Positions 1-7,045 of a DNA stretch of 19,515 nt are shown here, piece after piece; position 1 is the first letter of the stretch, and every line of letters starts with the position of its first letter. Where the stretch lies: NCBI GenBank assembly GCA_946543465.1, contig CAMNLR010000102.1:1-19515 (forward strand), in the 5' to 3' direction. Position numbers and translations under genes: made by a program. Origin of the DNA: CAG-791 sp002390025. Lineage in GTDB: Bacteria; Bacillota; Clostridia; Lachnospirales; Lachnospiraceae. Below the pieces are notes generated by a model, which did not search any database, was not told where the DNA came from, and was given only the letters and a program-made list of their open reading frames with translations.

Positions 1-98
1 CATTGCGCGGCCCCGGGCAGGCGGACCAAAGGCAGAACCAAAGGCAGAACAACAAGCGCCGCATTGCGCGGCCCCGGGCAGGCGGACCAAGGGCAGAA
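1..98. repeat. Two-copy direct repeat, 37 bp, period 61
   Basis: Positions 1-37 and 62-98 are the same 37 bases with one difference (A at 30, G at 91). The spacer 38-61 contains a further partial copy of the repeat's end (CAAAGGCAGAAC). The copies lie just beyond the iorB terminator and no coding sequence is seen in them. Copy 1 touches the window edge, so the array may continue to the left. Confidence 0.85.
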
Positions 99-134
99 AA
101 AATGAGTCAGCGGGAAGCGTCCCCGCTGACTCAT
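97..134 (-). terminator. Intrinsic terminator of the ilvE-iorAB unit
   Basis: A perfect 13-bp stem (102-114 with 122-134) encloses a 7-nt loop. Read on the minus strand it is followed directly by five T (97-101). It lies 12 bases past the iorB stop codon, which fits the end of the operon. Confidence 0.9.
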
Positions 135-145
135 CTATATGCATT

Positions 146-712
146 TTATTTCTCGTAGCCGACCAGGAAGGCCTTTGTGTTGATCTCGACAGTCTTGGGA
201 GGAACCTTGGCCTCGATGACCTTGAGCCAGTCTTCGCGGGCGAATTCCATGTGCCTGGCAGCCATGCCGAGAACGATATTGTTGAAGACACGGGAGTTGC
301 CCAGGTTCAGGGCTTCCTCCATGGCATTGATCCTGTAGACCGTGTGGGTCTTCTCAAGATTCTCAATGATGTTCTCGGGATATTTTGCGGTGCCCATGAC
401 GACGCTGATGGGATCGATGCGCCAGTCATTGACGATCAGGACGCCGTCCTTTTTGAGGAAGTTGGCGTAGCGCAGAGCCTCGAGACGCTCGAAGGCGATG
501 AGAACATCTGCCTGGCCCTCTTCCACGATGGGCTCGGCCACGTCCTTGCCGTAGCGCACGAAGGTGACGACGCTGCCGCCGCGCTGTGCCATGCCGTGGA
601 CTTCCGAAACCTTCACTTCATATCCGGCGTTCTCCATGACGCCGCCCAGAATGCGGCTGGTGAGCAGGGTTCCCTGCCCGCCGACGCCGACGATCATAAT
701 ATTCTTTGTCAT
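146..712 (-). CDS. iorB: Indolepyruvate ferredoxin oxidoreductase, subunit beta
   Basis: A 188-residue protein of the pyruvate/ketoisovalerate oxidoreductase gamma-type fold. It shows the N-terminal GVGGQG nucleotide-binding-like motif (about residues 9-14) and the HGMAQRGGSV motif typical of IorB. With IorA it forms the cytoplasmic enzyme that oxidatively decarboxylates aryl pyruvates (indolepyruvate, phenylpyruvate) to acyl-CoA and reduces ferredoxin. The start at 712 was chosen because a GGAG sequence lies 6 bases before this ATG and the conserved motif begins eight residues later. An in-frame ATG at 724 overlaps that ribosome binding site and is less likely. It follows iorA after a 43-base gap on the same strand. 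Length fits the family. Function is recognised from motifs and from the pairing with iorA. Confidence 0.95.
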   Translation of the reverse strand: MTKNIMIVGVGGQGTLLTSRILGGVMENAGYEVKVSEVHGMAQRGGSVVTFVRYGKDVAEPIVEEGQADVLIAFERLEALRYANFLKKDGVLIVNDWRIDPISVVMGTAKYPENIIENLEKTHTVYRINAMEEALNLGNSRVFNNIVLGMAARHMEFAREDWLKVIEAKVPPKTVEINTKAFLVGYEK

Positions 713-755
713 AATCTTCTCCATTCCCACTGAGTGCGTTTTTTGATCGAAACAA

Positions 756-2510
756 TTACGCTTTGACCTGCTCGAGCGCACCGAAGCGGCACATCTTCAT
801 GCACAGGCCGCAGCCGTTGCACATAGTGGCATCAATGCGGATGCTGCCGTCTTCTTTCTTTGTCAGAGCGGGGCAGCCGGGCTGCAGGCAGGCGCCGCAG
901 TGGACACATTTCTCCGGAAGGGGCTGAACCTTGTAGGGATGTACTTCGCTCTTGAGCAGGGCACAGGGCGCCTGGGCGATGATGACGGACAGCTCTTCCT
1001 TCTGTGTCTCTTCCTTGAGGACCTTTGTGAGTTCCTCTGTGTCGAAGGGATTGACAACCTTGACGTTCTGGATGCCCATGCCTTTGATCAGAGTGGGGAA
1101 GTGGACGGCCGGGACGATCTCGCCGGACAGGGTCTTGCCTGTTCCGGGGTGGTCCTGGTGGCCGGTCATGCCGGTCGTGCGGTTGTCAAGAATGATGACA
1201 GTGCCGTGGGACTGGTTGTAGTACATATTGATCAGAGAATTGATGCCGGTGTGCATGAAGGTGGAATCACCGATGACAGCGACCCAGTTCTTGATATAGT
1301 CGTGGCCCTTTGCCTTCTCCATGCCGTGGAGAGAGGAAATGCTGGAGCCCATGCAGACAGTGGTGTCGACGACTGCCAGGGGAGCCAGAGCGCCCAGAGT
1401 GTAGCATCCGATGTCGCCGGCTGCATGAAGTTTGAGCTTCTTGAGCACGGAATAGGTTGCCCTGTGGGGGCATCCGGGACAGAGGATGGGCGGACGGGGC
1501 GGAATCTCGGGAGTCGGCTCAATGCCCAGGTCCATTCCCAGAACGCGCTCGCGGATCATGTTGGCGCTGTACTCGCCCTGGATGGTGAAAAGTTCCTTGC
1601 CGATGCAGTCGATGCCCCATGCGCGGACCTGCTCCTCGATGACGGGCTCAAGTTCTTCGAAAATGTAGAGAACGTCGACCTGCTTCGCGAAGTCTTCGAT
1701 CATTTTCCTGGGGAGCGGATTGCACATGCCGAGCTTGAGGATGGAGGCATTGGGGCAGACTTCCTTGACATACTGATAAGGGATGCCGTCCGTGATGAAG
1801 CCGACCTTCTTGCCGTCGATGGTCATATCTCCCATCTCGACCTTGTTGAAGGGCTGGCTGCAGGCCCACTCTTCCATATCTTTCATGCGCTGCTCGACGA
1901 CCAGATGGCGCTTCTTGGCCATGCCGGGCATCATGACACGCTTGAAGGGATCTCTCTTGTACTCTTTGTCTTCGGGCTCGATGCGGTCGCAGAGCTCGAC
2001 CTCGCACTGGGAGTGGGCAAGGCGGGTGGTGGTGCGGATGATGACCGGCGTGTCGAATTTCTCGCTGATCTCATAGGCATACTTCATGAAATCCTTGGCT
2101 TCCTGGGAATCCGCGGGCTCAAGGCAGGGGACGACAGCGGCGCGGCAGACGCGGCGGGTGTCCTGCTCGTTCTGGGAGCTGTAGAGGCCGGGATCATCGG
2201 CGACGACAAATACAAGGCCGCCGTCCGCTCCGATATAGGAGACGGAATAGACCGGGTCTGCGGCCACGTTCAGGCCGACCATCTTCATGCAGGCCAGGGA
2301 GCGGACGCCTGCAAAGGAAGCACCGATGGCGACTTCCGCGGCGACCTTCTCGTTGGGAGCCCACTCGGCGTACACGCCGGGGTATTTGACAAGTTCTTCG
2401 CTGATCTCCGTGCTGGGAGTTCCGGGATAGGCGGAGGAGACCTTCACGCCGGCTTCCCACGCGCCGCGCGCGATGGCGGCATTGCCCAGCATCATCTTTT
2501 TTTCACTCAT
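756..2510 (-). CDS. iorA: Indolepyruvate ferredoxin oxidoreductase, subunit alpha
   Basis: A 584-residue catalytic subunit. The N-terminal pyrimidine-binding domain carries the SAYPGTPSTEI signature (about residues 26-36). The central thiamine-diphosphate domain contains GDIGCYTLG and GDSTFMHTGI. The C-terminus holds two [4Fe-4S] motifs: Cys 535, 538, 541 and 546 (CVHCGACLQPGC) and Cys 564, 567, 570 and 574 (CNGCGLCMKMC). It carries electrons from 2-oxoacid oxidation to ferredoxin, acting with IorB. The start at 2510 has a CCAGGAG ribosome binding site 6-7 bases upstream. The gene lies between ilvE (155-base gap) and iorB on one strand, which suggests the aminotransferase supplies 2-oxoacids to this enzyme. 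All expected cluster cysteines are present and no truncation is seen. Confidence 0.97.
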   Translation of the reverse strand: MSEKKMMLGNAAIARGAWEAGVKVSSAYPGTPSTEISEELVKYPGVYAEWAPNEKVAAEVAIGASFAGVRSLACMKMVGLNVAADPVYSVSYIGADGGLVFVVADDPGLYSSQNEQDTRRVCRAAVVPCLEPADSQEAKDFMKYAYEISEKFDTPVIIRTTTRLAHSQCEVELCDRIEPEDKEYKRDPFKRVMMPGMAKKRHLVVEQRMKDMEEWACSQPFNKVEMGDMTIDGKKVGFITDGIPYQYVKEVCPNASILKLGMCNPLPRKMIEDFAKQVDVLYIFEELEPVIEEQVRAWGIDCIGKELFTIQGEYSANMIRERVLGMDLGIEPTPEIPPRPPILCPGCPHRATYSVLKKLKLHAAGDIGCYTLGALAPLAVVDTTVCMGSSISSLHGMEKAKGHDYIKNWVAVIGDSTFMHTGINSLINMYYNQSHGTVIILDNRTTGMTGHQDHPGTGKTLSGEIVPAVHFPTLIKGMGIQNVKVVNPFDTEELTKVLKEETQKEELSVIIAQAPCALLKSEVHPYKVQPLPEKCVHCGACLQPGCPALTKKEDGSIRIDATMCNGCGLCMKMCRFGALEQVKA

Positions 2511-2540
2511 AAAAAACTCCTGGTTTAAAATCTAAACAAT

Positions 2541-2566
2541 GGGGACACGCGCTTAAGTGTGTCCCC
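2541..2566. repeat. REP-like palindrome between ilvE and iorA
   Basis: GGGGACAC (2541-2548) pairs with GTGTCCCC (2559-2566). Two more pairs (one of them a G-U wobble when read on plus) leave a six-base loop. The GGGGAC...GTCCCC ends match those of the larger palindrome at 15703-15745. It lies in the 155-base gap upstream of iorA. It has no run of T after it on the minus strand, so it is not a good terminator; it could still affect processing or stability of an ilvE-iorAB transcript. Confidence 0.6.
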
Positions 2567-2612
2567 AGTTTCATGTCCTGATAATCTATAATGCGATCCT
2601 GATCATCTATGG

Positions 2613-2634
2613 TCCGGCAGACAAGACTGCCGGA
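2613..2634. repeat. Inverted repeat after ilvE
   Basis: TCCGGCAG (2613-2620) and CTGCCGGA (2627-2634) form an 8-bp stem with a 6-nt loop. A third related word, CTGCCGGCAG, lies at about 2650-2659, close to the ilvE stop. No T-tract follows on the minus strand, so full termination here is not indicated. Confidence 0.5.
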
Positions 2635-2665
2635 GCCCTTCTGTCAGCTCTGCCGGCAGATCTTA

Positions 2666-3697
2666 TCAGCAGATCTCGACGATCCAGCCTTCCGGAGGAT
2701 CGATGCGGCCTGCCTGGATGCCGGTCAGAGTGTCATACAGCTTCTGGATGACAGGGCCGACCTTCTCCATGCCGTTCGAGAAGAAGATTTCTTTTCCGTG
2801 ATCGTTGATGCAGCCAAGGGGAGAAATAACTGCAGCAGTTCCGCACAGTCCGGCTTCTCTGAAGTTGCCTTCTTCCACTTCCTTGAGGGTGACCACACGC
2901 TCGGTGACCTTGAGACCGAGGTAGTGCTCTGCAACATAGTGGATGCTGCGGCGTGTGATGGAAGGCAGGATGCTGTCGGAAGTCGGGATGACCAGATTTC
3001 CGTCTGCGTCGACGAAGATGATGTTTGCGCCGCCGGTCTCCTCGATCTTGGTGCGGGTCGCGGGATCGAGATAGAGGTTCTCGGCGAAGCCCTCTCTGTG
3101 GGCTTCCATGACGGGCAGCAGGCTCATGGCGTAGTTCAGGCCGGCTTTGATGTGGCCGGTTCCCCGCGGTGCCGCGCGGTCATAGTCACTGACCTTGATC
3201 TGGATGGGGGTAGCGCCGCCCTTGAAATAGGGGCCGACGGGTGTCACGAAGACACGATACATATATTCTTCCGCGGGCTTAACGCCGATGACGGGGCTGA
3301 TACCGAACATAAGGGGACGTACGTACAGAGTTGCGCCTGTGCCGTAGGGGGGTACCCATGCCGCATTGGCCTTGACGGTCTGTACGACGGAATCGATAAA
3401 GCGATCCCTCGGGAAAGGAGGCATTTCCATACGCAGAGCGGAATTGTACATGCGGTCTGCATTCAGGTCGGGGCGGAAGCACACGATACGGCCGTCCTCT
3501 GTCGTATAGGCCTTGAGTCCCTCAAAAATAGACTGTGAATAATGCAGGACACCTGCGTCCTCGCTCATGACGATCTTGTCATCGCTGATCAGGGCGCCTT
3601 CATCCCATGCGCCATCCTTAAACATGGACACATAGCGCTTGTCCGTGACCATATATCCAAATCCCAGGTTACTCCAATCGATGTTTTTCTTTTCCAT
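2666..3697 (-). CDS. ilvE: Branched-chain amino acid aminotransferase
   Basis: A 343-residue fold-type IV PLP aminotransferase. It interconverts leucine, isoleucine or valine and 2-oxoglutarate with the branched 2-oxoacids and glutamate in the cytoplasm. The PLP lysine is K184 in GTGHIKAGLNYA. EETGGANI and REAGLCGTAA downstream match the cofactor and substrate loops of the family, and LHYSQSIFEGLKAY near residues 51-64 is also characteristic. The ATG at 3697 is preceded by GGAGGAAGG. A longer in-frame start at 3763 has no ribosome binding site and adds residues unlike the family. It is the first gene of the apparent ilvE-iorA-iorB unit. A promoter at 4051-4079 would give it a leader of about 350 bases. 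It could serve synthesis or fermentation; the ior neighbours lean toward amino-acid oxidation. Confidence 0.96.
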   Translation of the reverse strand: MEKKNIDWSNLGFGYMVTDKRYVSMFKDGAWDEGALISDDKIVMSEDAGVLHYSQSIFEGLKAYTTEDGRIVCFRPDLNADRMYNSALRMEMPPFPRDRFIDSVVQTVKANAAWVPPYGTGATLYVRPLMFGISPVIGVKPAEEYMYRVFVTPVGPYFKGGATPIQIKVSDYDRAAPRGTGHIKAGLNYAMSLLPVMEAHREGFAENLYLDPATRTKIEETGGANIIFVDADGNLVIPTSDSILPSITRRSIHYVAEHYLGLKVTERVVTLKEVEEGNFREAGLCGTAAVISPLGCINDHGKEIFFSNGMEKVGPVIQKLYDTLTGIQAGRIDPPEGWIVEIC

Positions 3698-4044
3698 AAT
3701 GAACCTTCCTCCAGCTTCCTGTTCCGGGGCGTTGATCTGCACAGCAGGGCTGCAGTACCACATCCTGCATCTGCAGGATCTGCGTCATGTCCTGTTCCCT
3801 GTCTGCTCCTGACCTGCCGGCACCCTACCTGAGGAGCGGCGCCGCCTCCACGCCGATATTACTCTCTGTCCGGCACTTTTACCTGCCATGCCGCTCTTTC
3901 AGGAGCGGCGCCCTGAGACATTTTCGCACATGCGAAAACGGCCGGGGATCACAGGATGTTCTGCCGCCGGGCGGCACAGGCATCCCGGGCAGAAAAATAC
4001 ATCTGCAGTATTTTTCACTTTTCTGCTTTATCATGCCAAACAGA
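3698..4044 (-). promoter_or_regulatory. Long hairpin-rich leader of ilvE
   Basis: No gene is supported in this stretch. If transcription starts near 4044, the ilvE message has a leader of about 350 bases. Its stems are 3992-4000/4008-4016 (9 bp, AT-rich), about 3962-3967/3971-3976 (GC-rich), 3921-3928/3931-3938 (TTTTCGCA/TGCGAAAA), 3890-3896/3903-3909 (7 bp) and 3762-3769/3772-3779 (ATCCTGCA/TGCAGGAT). The word GGAGCGGCGCC occurs twice (about 3834-3844 and 3902-3912). No terminator with a U-tract lies before the start codon, and no known riboswitch was recognised. Confidence 0.5.
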
Positions 4045-4050
4045 TATCCT

Positions 4051-4079
4051 ATTATAAAGCGTGTATTCATATTTTTCCA
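4051..4079 (-). promoter_or_regulatory. Sigma-A-type promoter, probably for ilvE
   Basis: On the minus strand TGGAAA (4074-4079) and a perfect TATAAT (4051-4056) are separated by 17 bases. Transcription would start near 4044 and run toward ilvE. It lies downstream of the degV terminator, as expected for a separate unit. Confidence 0.6.
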
Positions 4080-4120
4080 GTCTAAACATGGAAAAATCGA
4101 GTAAAAATATACATGTATAC

Positions 4121-4153
4121 AAAAAAAGACGGGAGGCATCCGCTGCTCTCCCG
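4121..4153 (-). terminator. Intrinsic terminator of degV
   Basis: CGGGAG (minus; plus 4148-4153) pairs with CTCCCG (plus 4130-4135) around a 12-nt loop. The minus strand then has seven T after two bases (4121-4127). It lies about 190 bases past the degV stop; the stretch between them is filled by degenerate repeats. Confidence 0.75.
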
Positions 4154-4179
4154 CCTTTATCTTCTGTTTTTACCTGTCC

Positions 4180-4325
4180 GGGCACTTGTCCCAAGCCCTG
4201 TCCGACCGGAGCATTTGCCGCATTTGTCCGGAACCCCTGTCCAAGCCCTTGTCTGAAGCCCGGTCCATAGTCCTTAACCGGAGCCCTTGCTCGAAGCCCG
4301 GTCCGGAGCCCTGTCTGTCCGGCTG
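4180..4325. repeat. Degenerate GC-rich repeats after degV
   Basis: The stretch between the degV stop and its terminator is built of recurring words such as AAGCCC, GTCCGG and CTGTCC. GAAGCCCGGTCC occurs exactly at 4255-4266 and 4293-4304 (period 38). No reading frame here resembles a protein. Confidence 0.6.
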
Positions 4326-4343
4326 CCGCTTCTCTGCTCCCTC

Positions 4344-5201
4344 TCAGGGATCCAGGATTGCCGCAACGCCCACAAGGCCGGGGCCTGTGTTGAGGGCCAG
4401 TGTCGCCGCGATCTGCTTGCGGTAGAGGACCTCCCCGTTTTCTCCCAGCTCATCCATCACCATTTTCTCCATCTCTTCCAGCTCATGGGCAGCAGCCCCG
4501 TGGCCCAGCCCCAGCCAGACCTTGTGGCCGCGGCAGAATTTGAGCATTTCGCTGAGCAGCTTTTTCTTGCCCTGCTTGCTTCCGCGGATCAGGGAGACAG
4601 TGTAGTAGATCCCGTCCTTGTTGCAGGAAATGATGGGCTTGATCTTCAGCGCCTGTCCGATGATCGAGGAGACGGTCCCGATCCGGCCGCCGCGCTTGAG
4701 ATACTCGAGGGTATCCATATAGAACATGACTTTTGAGTCATAGATCTTGTCCTGCAGGCCCTGACATACTTCTTCATAGGACATTCCCTCCGAGAGCTTT
4801 CTGGCTGCCCAGATTCCCAGAAGGCCGCAGGCCACAGAGATATTTTTGGTATCAAAAACAAACACTTCCACCCGGTCCTGGTGAAGTGCCGCCAGGCGCA
4901 CCGTGTTCCAGGTGCCGCTCAGACCGCTGGAAATACAGACGGCAATGACTTTTTCAATTCCCGCATCCGCCATTTCCTCCAGTTTATCCAGCACCTCCTG
5001 AAGAGAGGGCGTCGATGTCTTGGGATAATCTTTGGGATAACGGTCATACACCATCTGCGGATCAATATCCACGCCGTCCAGATAGGCCTTCTCCGGATAA
5101 TCGATGTGCAGCGGCAGAAGCCACAATCCGTATTTATCAATACATTCCTGTGCAATATCACAGCCGGAGTCAACGAGGACCGCCGCTTTTTCGCTGTTCA
5201 T
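4344..5201 (-). CDS. DegV family fatty-acid-binding protein
   Basis: A 285-residue cytoplasmic protein of the DegV family. These proteins bind a fatty acid between two domains, and some present it to the FakA kinase for phosphorylation. Visible signatures are LVDSGCDI near residue 9, KTSTPS near residue 61, ISSGLSGTWN in the lipid-binding region and TLEYLKRGGRIG, which is strongly conserved. Length matches the family. The ATG at 5201 follows GGGAGGGAACCT. The longer open frame up to 5441 runs through a repeat-containing intergenic region and has no family resemblance. No fakA homologue lies in the window. It is transcribed alone, divergently from the methyltransferase gene. Confidence 0.93.
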   Translation of the reverse strand: MNSEKAAVLVDSGCDIAQECIDKYGLWLLPLHIDYPEKAYLDGVDIDPQMVYDRYPKDYPKTSTPSLQEVLDKLEEMADAGIEKVIAVCISSGLSGTWNTVRLAALHQDRVEVFVFDTKNISVACGLLGIWAARKLSEGMSYEEVCQGLQDKIYDSKVMFYMDTLEYLKRGGRIGTVSSIIGQALKIKPIISCNKDGIYYTVSLIRGSKQGKKKLLSEMLKFCRGHKVWLGLGHGAAAHELEEMEKMVMDELGENGEVLYRKQIAATLALNTGPGLVGVAAILDP

Positions 5202-5298
5202 AGGTTCCCTCCCGTCTATTTTCCAACACCTTCCAATCTGGTTTCCGGAATTTCCGCATCCGGTATCCAATACGCTTCTGTCTGGTTTTTCAAAACAT

Positions 5299-5307
5299 AT
5301 CATAGCA
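5299..5307 (-). promoter_or_regulatory. Possible extended -10 element for degV
   Basis: The minus strand reads TGCTATGAT, a TGN-extended -10 box, about 95 bases before the degV start. The -35 position is poor. An in-frame start lies well downstream, with no competing gene between. Confidence 0.4.
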
Positions 5308-5337
5308 TATAATGCAGAAGTCTGCATCACACAATGA

Positions 5338-5378
5338 GAGACTGTCCTTCTGCCGACCTTCTGCGAGACCGTCCTTCT
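5338..5378. repeat. Short direct repeat upstream of the methyltransferase gene
   Basis: GAGACTGTCCTTCT (5338-5351) recurs as GAGACCGTCCTTCT (5365-5378), period 27, with CCTTCTG between them. It lies just upstream of the plus-strand promoter. Confidence 0.6.
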
Positions 5379-5388
5379 ATGTCTGCCC

Positions 5389-5417
5389 TTGCAAAAAAGC
5401 ACAAATCTGCATATGAT
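5389..5417 (+). promoter_or_regulatory. Sigma-A-type promoter for the RlmI-like gene
   Basis: TTGCAA (5389-5394) and TATGAT (5412-5417) are separated by exactly 17 bases. A start near 5424 gives a leader of about 37 bases that contains the AGGAGG ribosome binding site. Confidence 0.7.
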
Positions 5418-5460
5418 TTGAATATATTTCAGGAACAGCACAGACAGGAGGACATACCTG

Positions 5461-6822
5461 ATGACAGACTACAGGGAGCATATGAATGAAAATTTAGCCG
5501 GCAGTGCCGTCGCGCGGATCAAAAAAGGCGGCGCAAGGGCCCTGAAGGCCGGCGGGCTGTGGATCTATGATAACGAGATAGCCCGGGTGGACGGAGAATT
5601 CAAAGACGGCGACATCCTGGCCGTAGAGGATTTTGACGGCTATTTTCTGGGCTGGGGTTTTATCAACCGCGCTTCAAAGATCTGCATCCGCATGCTGAGC
5701 AGGAAAAAAGAGCAGACTGTCACGCCCGCCTTTCTCCAGGCACGGTTGCGCGCAGCGTGGGAATACCGCAGGAAGGTGATCGACACTTCCTCCTGCCGCC
5801 TGATCTTCGGAGAGGCGGATTTTCTCCCCGGTCTCACCGTCGACAAGTACGAGGATGTTCTGGTCGTGGAATCTCTCGCGCTGGGGATCGACCGTCTCAA
5901 GCCCATGATCCTGTCCATGCTCAGACAGATCCTGGCAGAGGACGGGGTCAATGTGCGCGGGATCTATGAGCGGAGTGATGCCAAAGTGCGTGAAAAAGAA
6001 GGGCTCCCCCGCACCAAGGGCTTTATCGGAGAGCCTTTTGACACCCTTGTCCCGATCACGGAAAACGGGGTCCGCTATATGGTCGATGTCGAGAACGGGC
6101 AGAAAACGGGCTTTTTCCTCGACCAGAAGGAAAACCGCCGCGCCATCGCGAAGCTCTGCCCCGGCGCCCGTGTCCTGGACTGCTTCACGCACACAGGGTC
6201 CTTCGGCCTGAACGCGGCTCTTGCCGGCGCCGCCGAGGTCACCAGTGTCGACGCCTCCGATCTTGCCATTGAGCAGGCGGCCCAAAATGCCGCCCTGAAC
6301 GGCTTCCTCCCGGTCCCCGGGACACCCGCAGCAGAGGGGATATCCGCAGCAGAGGGGGCATCCGATCCTGCCTCTGAAGAGACAGCTTCGGACACTTCTT
6401 CAAATGAGCACTGGCTCGTCAACCGGGCCGGCACCCGTCTTCAGTACCTGTGCGCGGACATTTTCGACCTTCTTCCCGCCCTGCACAGAGAGGGCGAGCT
6501 GTATGATGTCGTGATCCTGGACCCTCCTGCTTTTACCAAATCCAGGAATTCCGTCAAGGCAGCAGTGCGCGGTTACCGCGAGATCAACCAGCGGGGCCTG
6601 CGGCTGGTCCGCGACGGAGGCTTTCTGGCCACCTGCTCCTGCTCCCATTTCATGGATCCCGACCTTTTCCGCGATACCATAGCCCAGGCGGCAAAGGACG
6701 CGCACAGGCGCCTTCGCCAGGTGGAATTCCGCACCCAGGCACCTGATCACCCCATCCTCTGGGCGTCCGAGGAATCCTACTATTTGAAGTTCTATATCTT
6801 CCAGGTGCTGGAGGAGAAATAA
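5461..6822 (+). CDS. Class I SAM-dependent rRNA methyltransferase, RlmI-type
   Basis: A 453-residue protein of the RlmI/COG1092 family, probably methylating a 23S rRNA cytosine. Residues 15 to about 90 form a PUA RNA-binding domain. A central region includes GFFLDQKENRRAI. The SAM-binding Rossmann domain has motif I VLDCFTHTGSFGLNAA, the acidic motif II TSVDAS, and motif IV VVILDPPAFTKS; ATCSCSHFM near the C-terminus fits the conserved cysteine motif. The ATG at 5461 is preceded by AGGAGG at 9 bases; an ATG at 5482 has a poorly spaced site. The protein is longer than E. coli RlmI (about 396) mainly because of an Ala/Glu/Ser-rich insertion of roughly 35-40 residues between motif II and motif IV, part of which is an 18-base in-frame repeat. 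It is monocistronic, with its own promoter and terminator. The exact rRNA target is inferred only from family. Confidence 0.92.
   Translation: MTDYREHMNENLAGSAVARIKKGGARALKAGGLWIYDNEIARVDGEFKDGDILAVEDFDGYFLGWGFINRASKICIRMLSRKKEQTVTPAFLQARLRAAWEYRRKVIDTSSCRLIFGEADFLPGLTVDKYEDVLVVESLALGIDRLKPMILSMLRQILAEDGVNVRGIYERSDAKVREKEGLPRTKGFIGEPFDTLVPITENGVRYMVDVENGQKTGFFLDQKENRRAIAKLCPGARVLDCFTHTGSFGLNAALAGAAEVTSVDASDLAIEQAAQNAALNGFLPVPGTPAAEGISAAEGASDPASEETASDTSSNEHWLVNRAGTRLQYLCADIFDLLPALHREGELYDVVILDPPAFTKSRNSVKAAVRGYREINQRGLRLVRDGGFLATCSCSHFMDPDLFRDTIAQAAKDAHRRLRQVEFRTQAPDHPILWASEESYYLKFYIFQVLEEK
6326..6361 (+). repeat. 18-bp tandem repeat inside the methyltransferase gene
   Basis: Two 18-base units (6326-6343 and 6344-6361) share CCGCAGCAGAGGGG and encode successive Ala-Ala-Glu-Gly-containing hexapeptides. 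The period is a multiple of three, so the frame is kept. It lies in the low-complexity insertion of the SAM domain. Confidence 0.85.
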
Positions 6823-6832
6823 CAGGCACAAC

Positions 6833-6863
6833 AAGACCCGCGGAGCTTTTCCGCGGGTCTTAT
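6833..6863 (+). terminator. Terminator of the RlmI-like gene
   Basis: A perfect 12-bp stem, AAGACCCGCGGA (6833-6844) with TCCGCGGGTCTT (6850-6861), has a 5-nt loop. It begins 10 bases after the stop. The tail is T-poor (TATATAAT), so efficiency is uncertain. Confidence 0.75.
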
Positions 6864-6864
6864 A

Positions 6865-6925
6865 TAATCCTGCTGTCTGATCCTTTTGTTTGATCCTGCT
6901 GTTTGATCCTGCTCTTTAACCCTGT
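6865..6925. repeat. 13-bp degenerate tandem repeat
   Basis: Units of the form TGTTTGATCCTGC repeat four to five times with a period of about 13; two adjacent units are identical. They lie just beyond the terminator stem in the convergent gap before the thioesterase gene. No coding frame is apparent. Confidence 0.7.
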
Positions 6926-7045
6926 TGAGGAATCCTCTTGCAGGACCCGCTTGTATGATTCCAAGGGGTTGGAAAGGGTTCTCCCGACAGAGTAATCATT
7001 GCATGCAGTCCTCTTTGCAGACCGCCCTCTTTCCCAGGCTGCCTA

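Noticed and set aside
900..2528. Long plus-strand open frame opposite iorA (542 codons)
   Set aside because: It lies wholly antisense to a gene with clear TPP and iron-sulfur motifs, has no ribosome binding site, and its product resembles no family. It is a codon-bias shadow.
3730..3770. T-box leader of ilvE
   Set aside because: The minus strand has TGGTACTGCAG, similar to the T-box word TGGNACCGCG, but two key bases differ, there is no downstream terminator with T-run and no recognisable stem I specifier layout.
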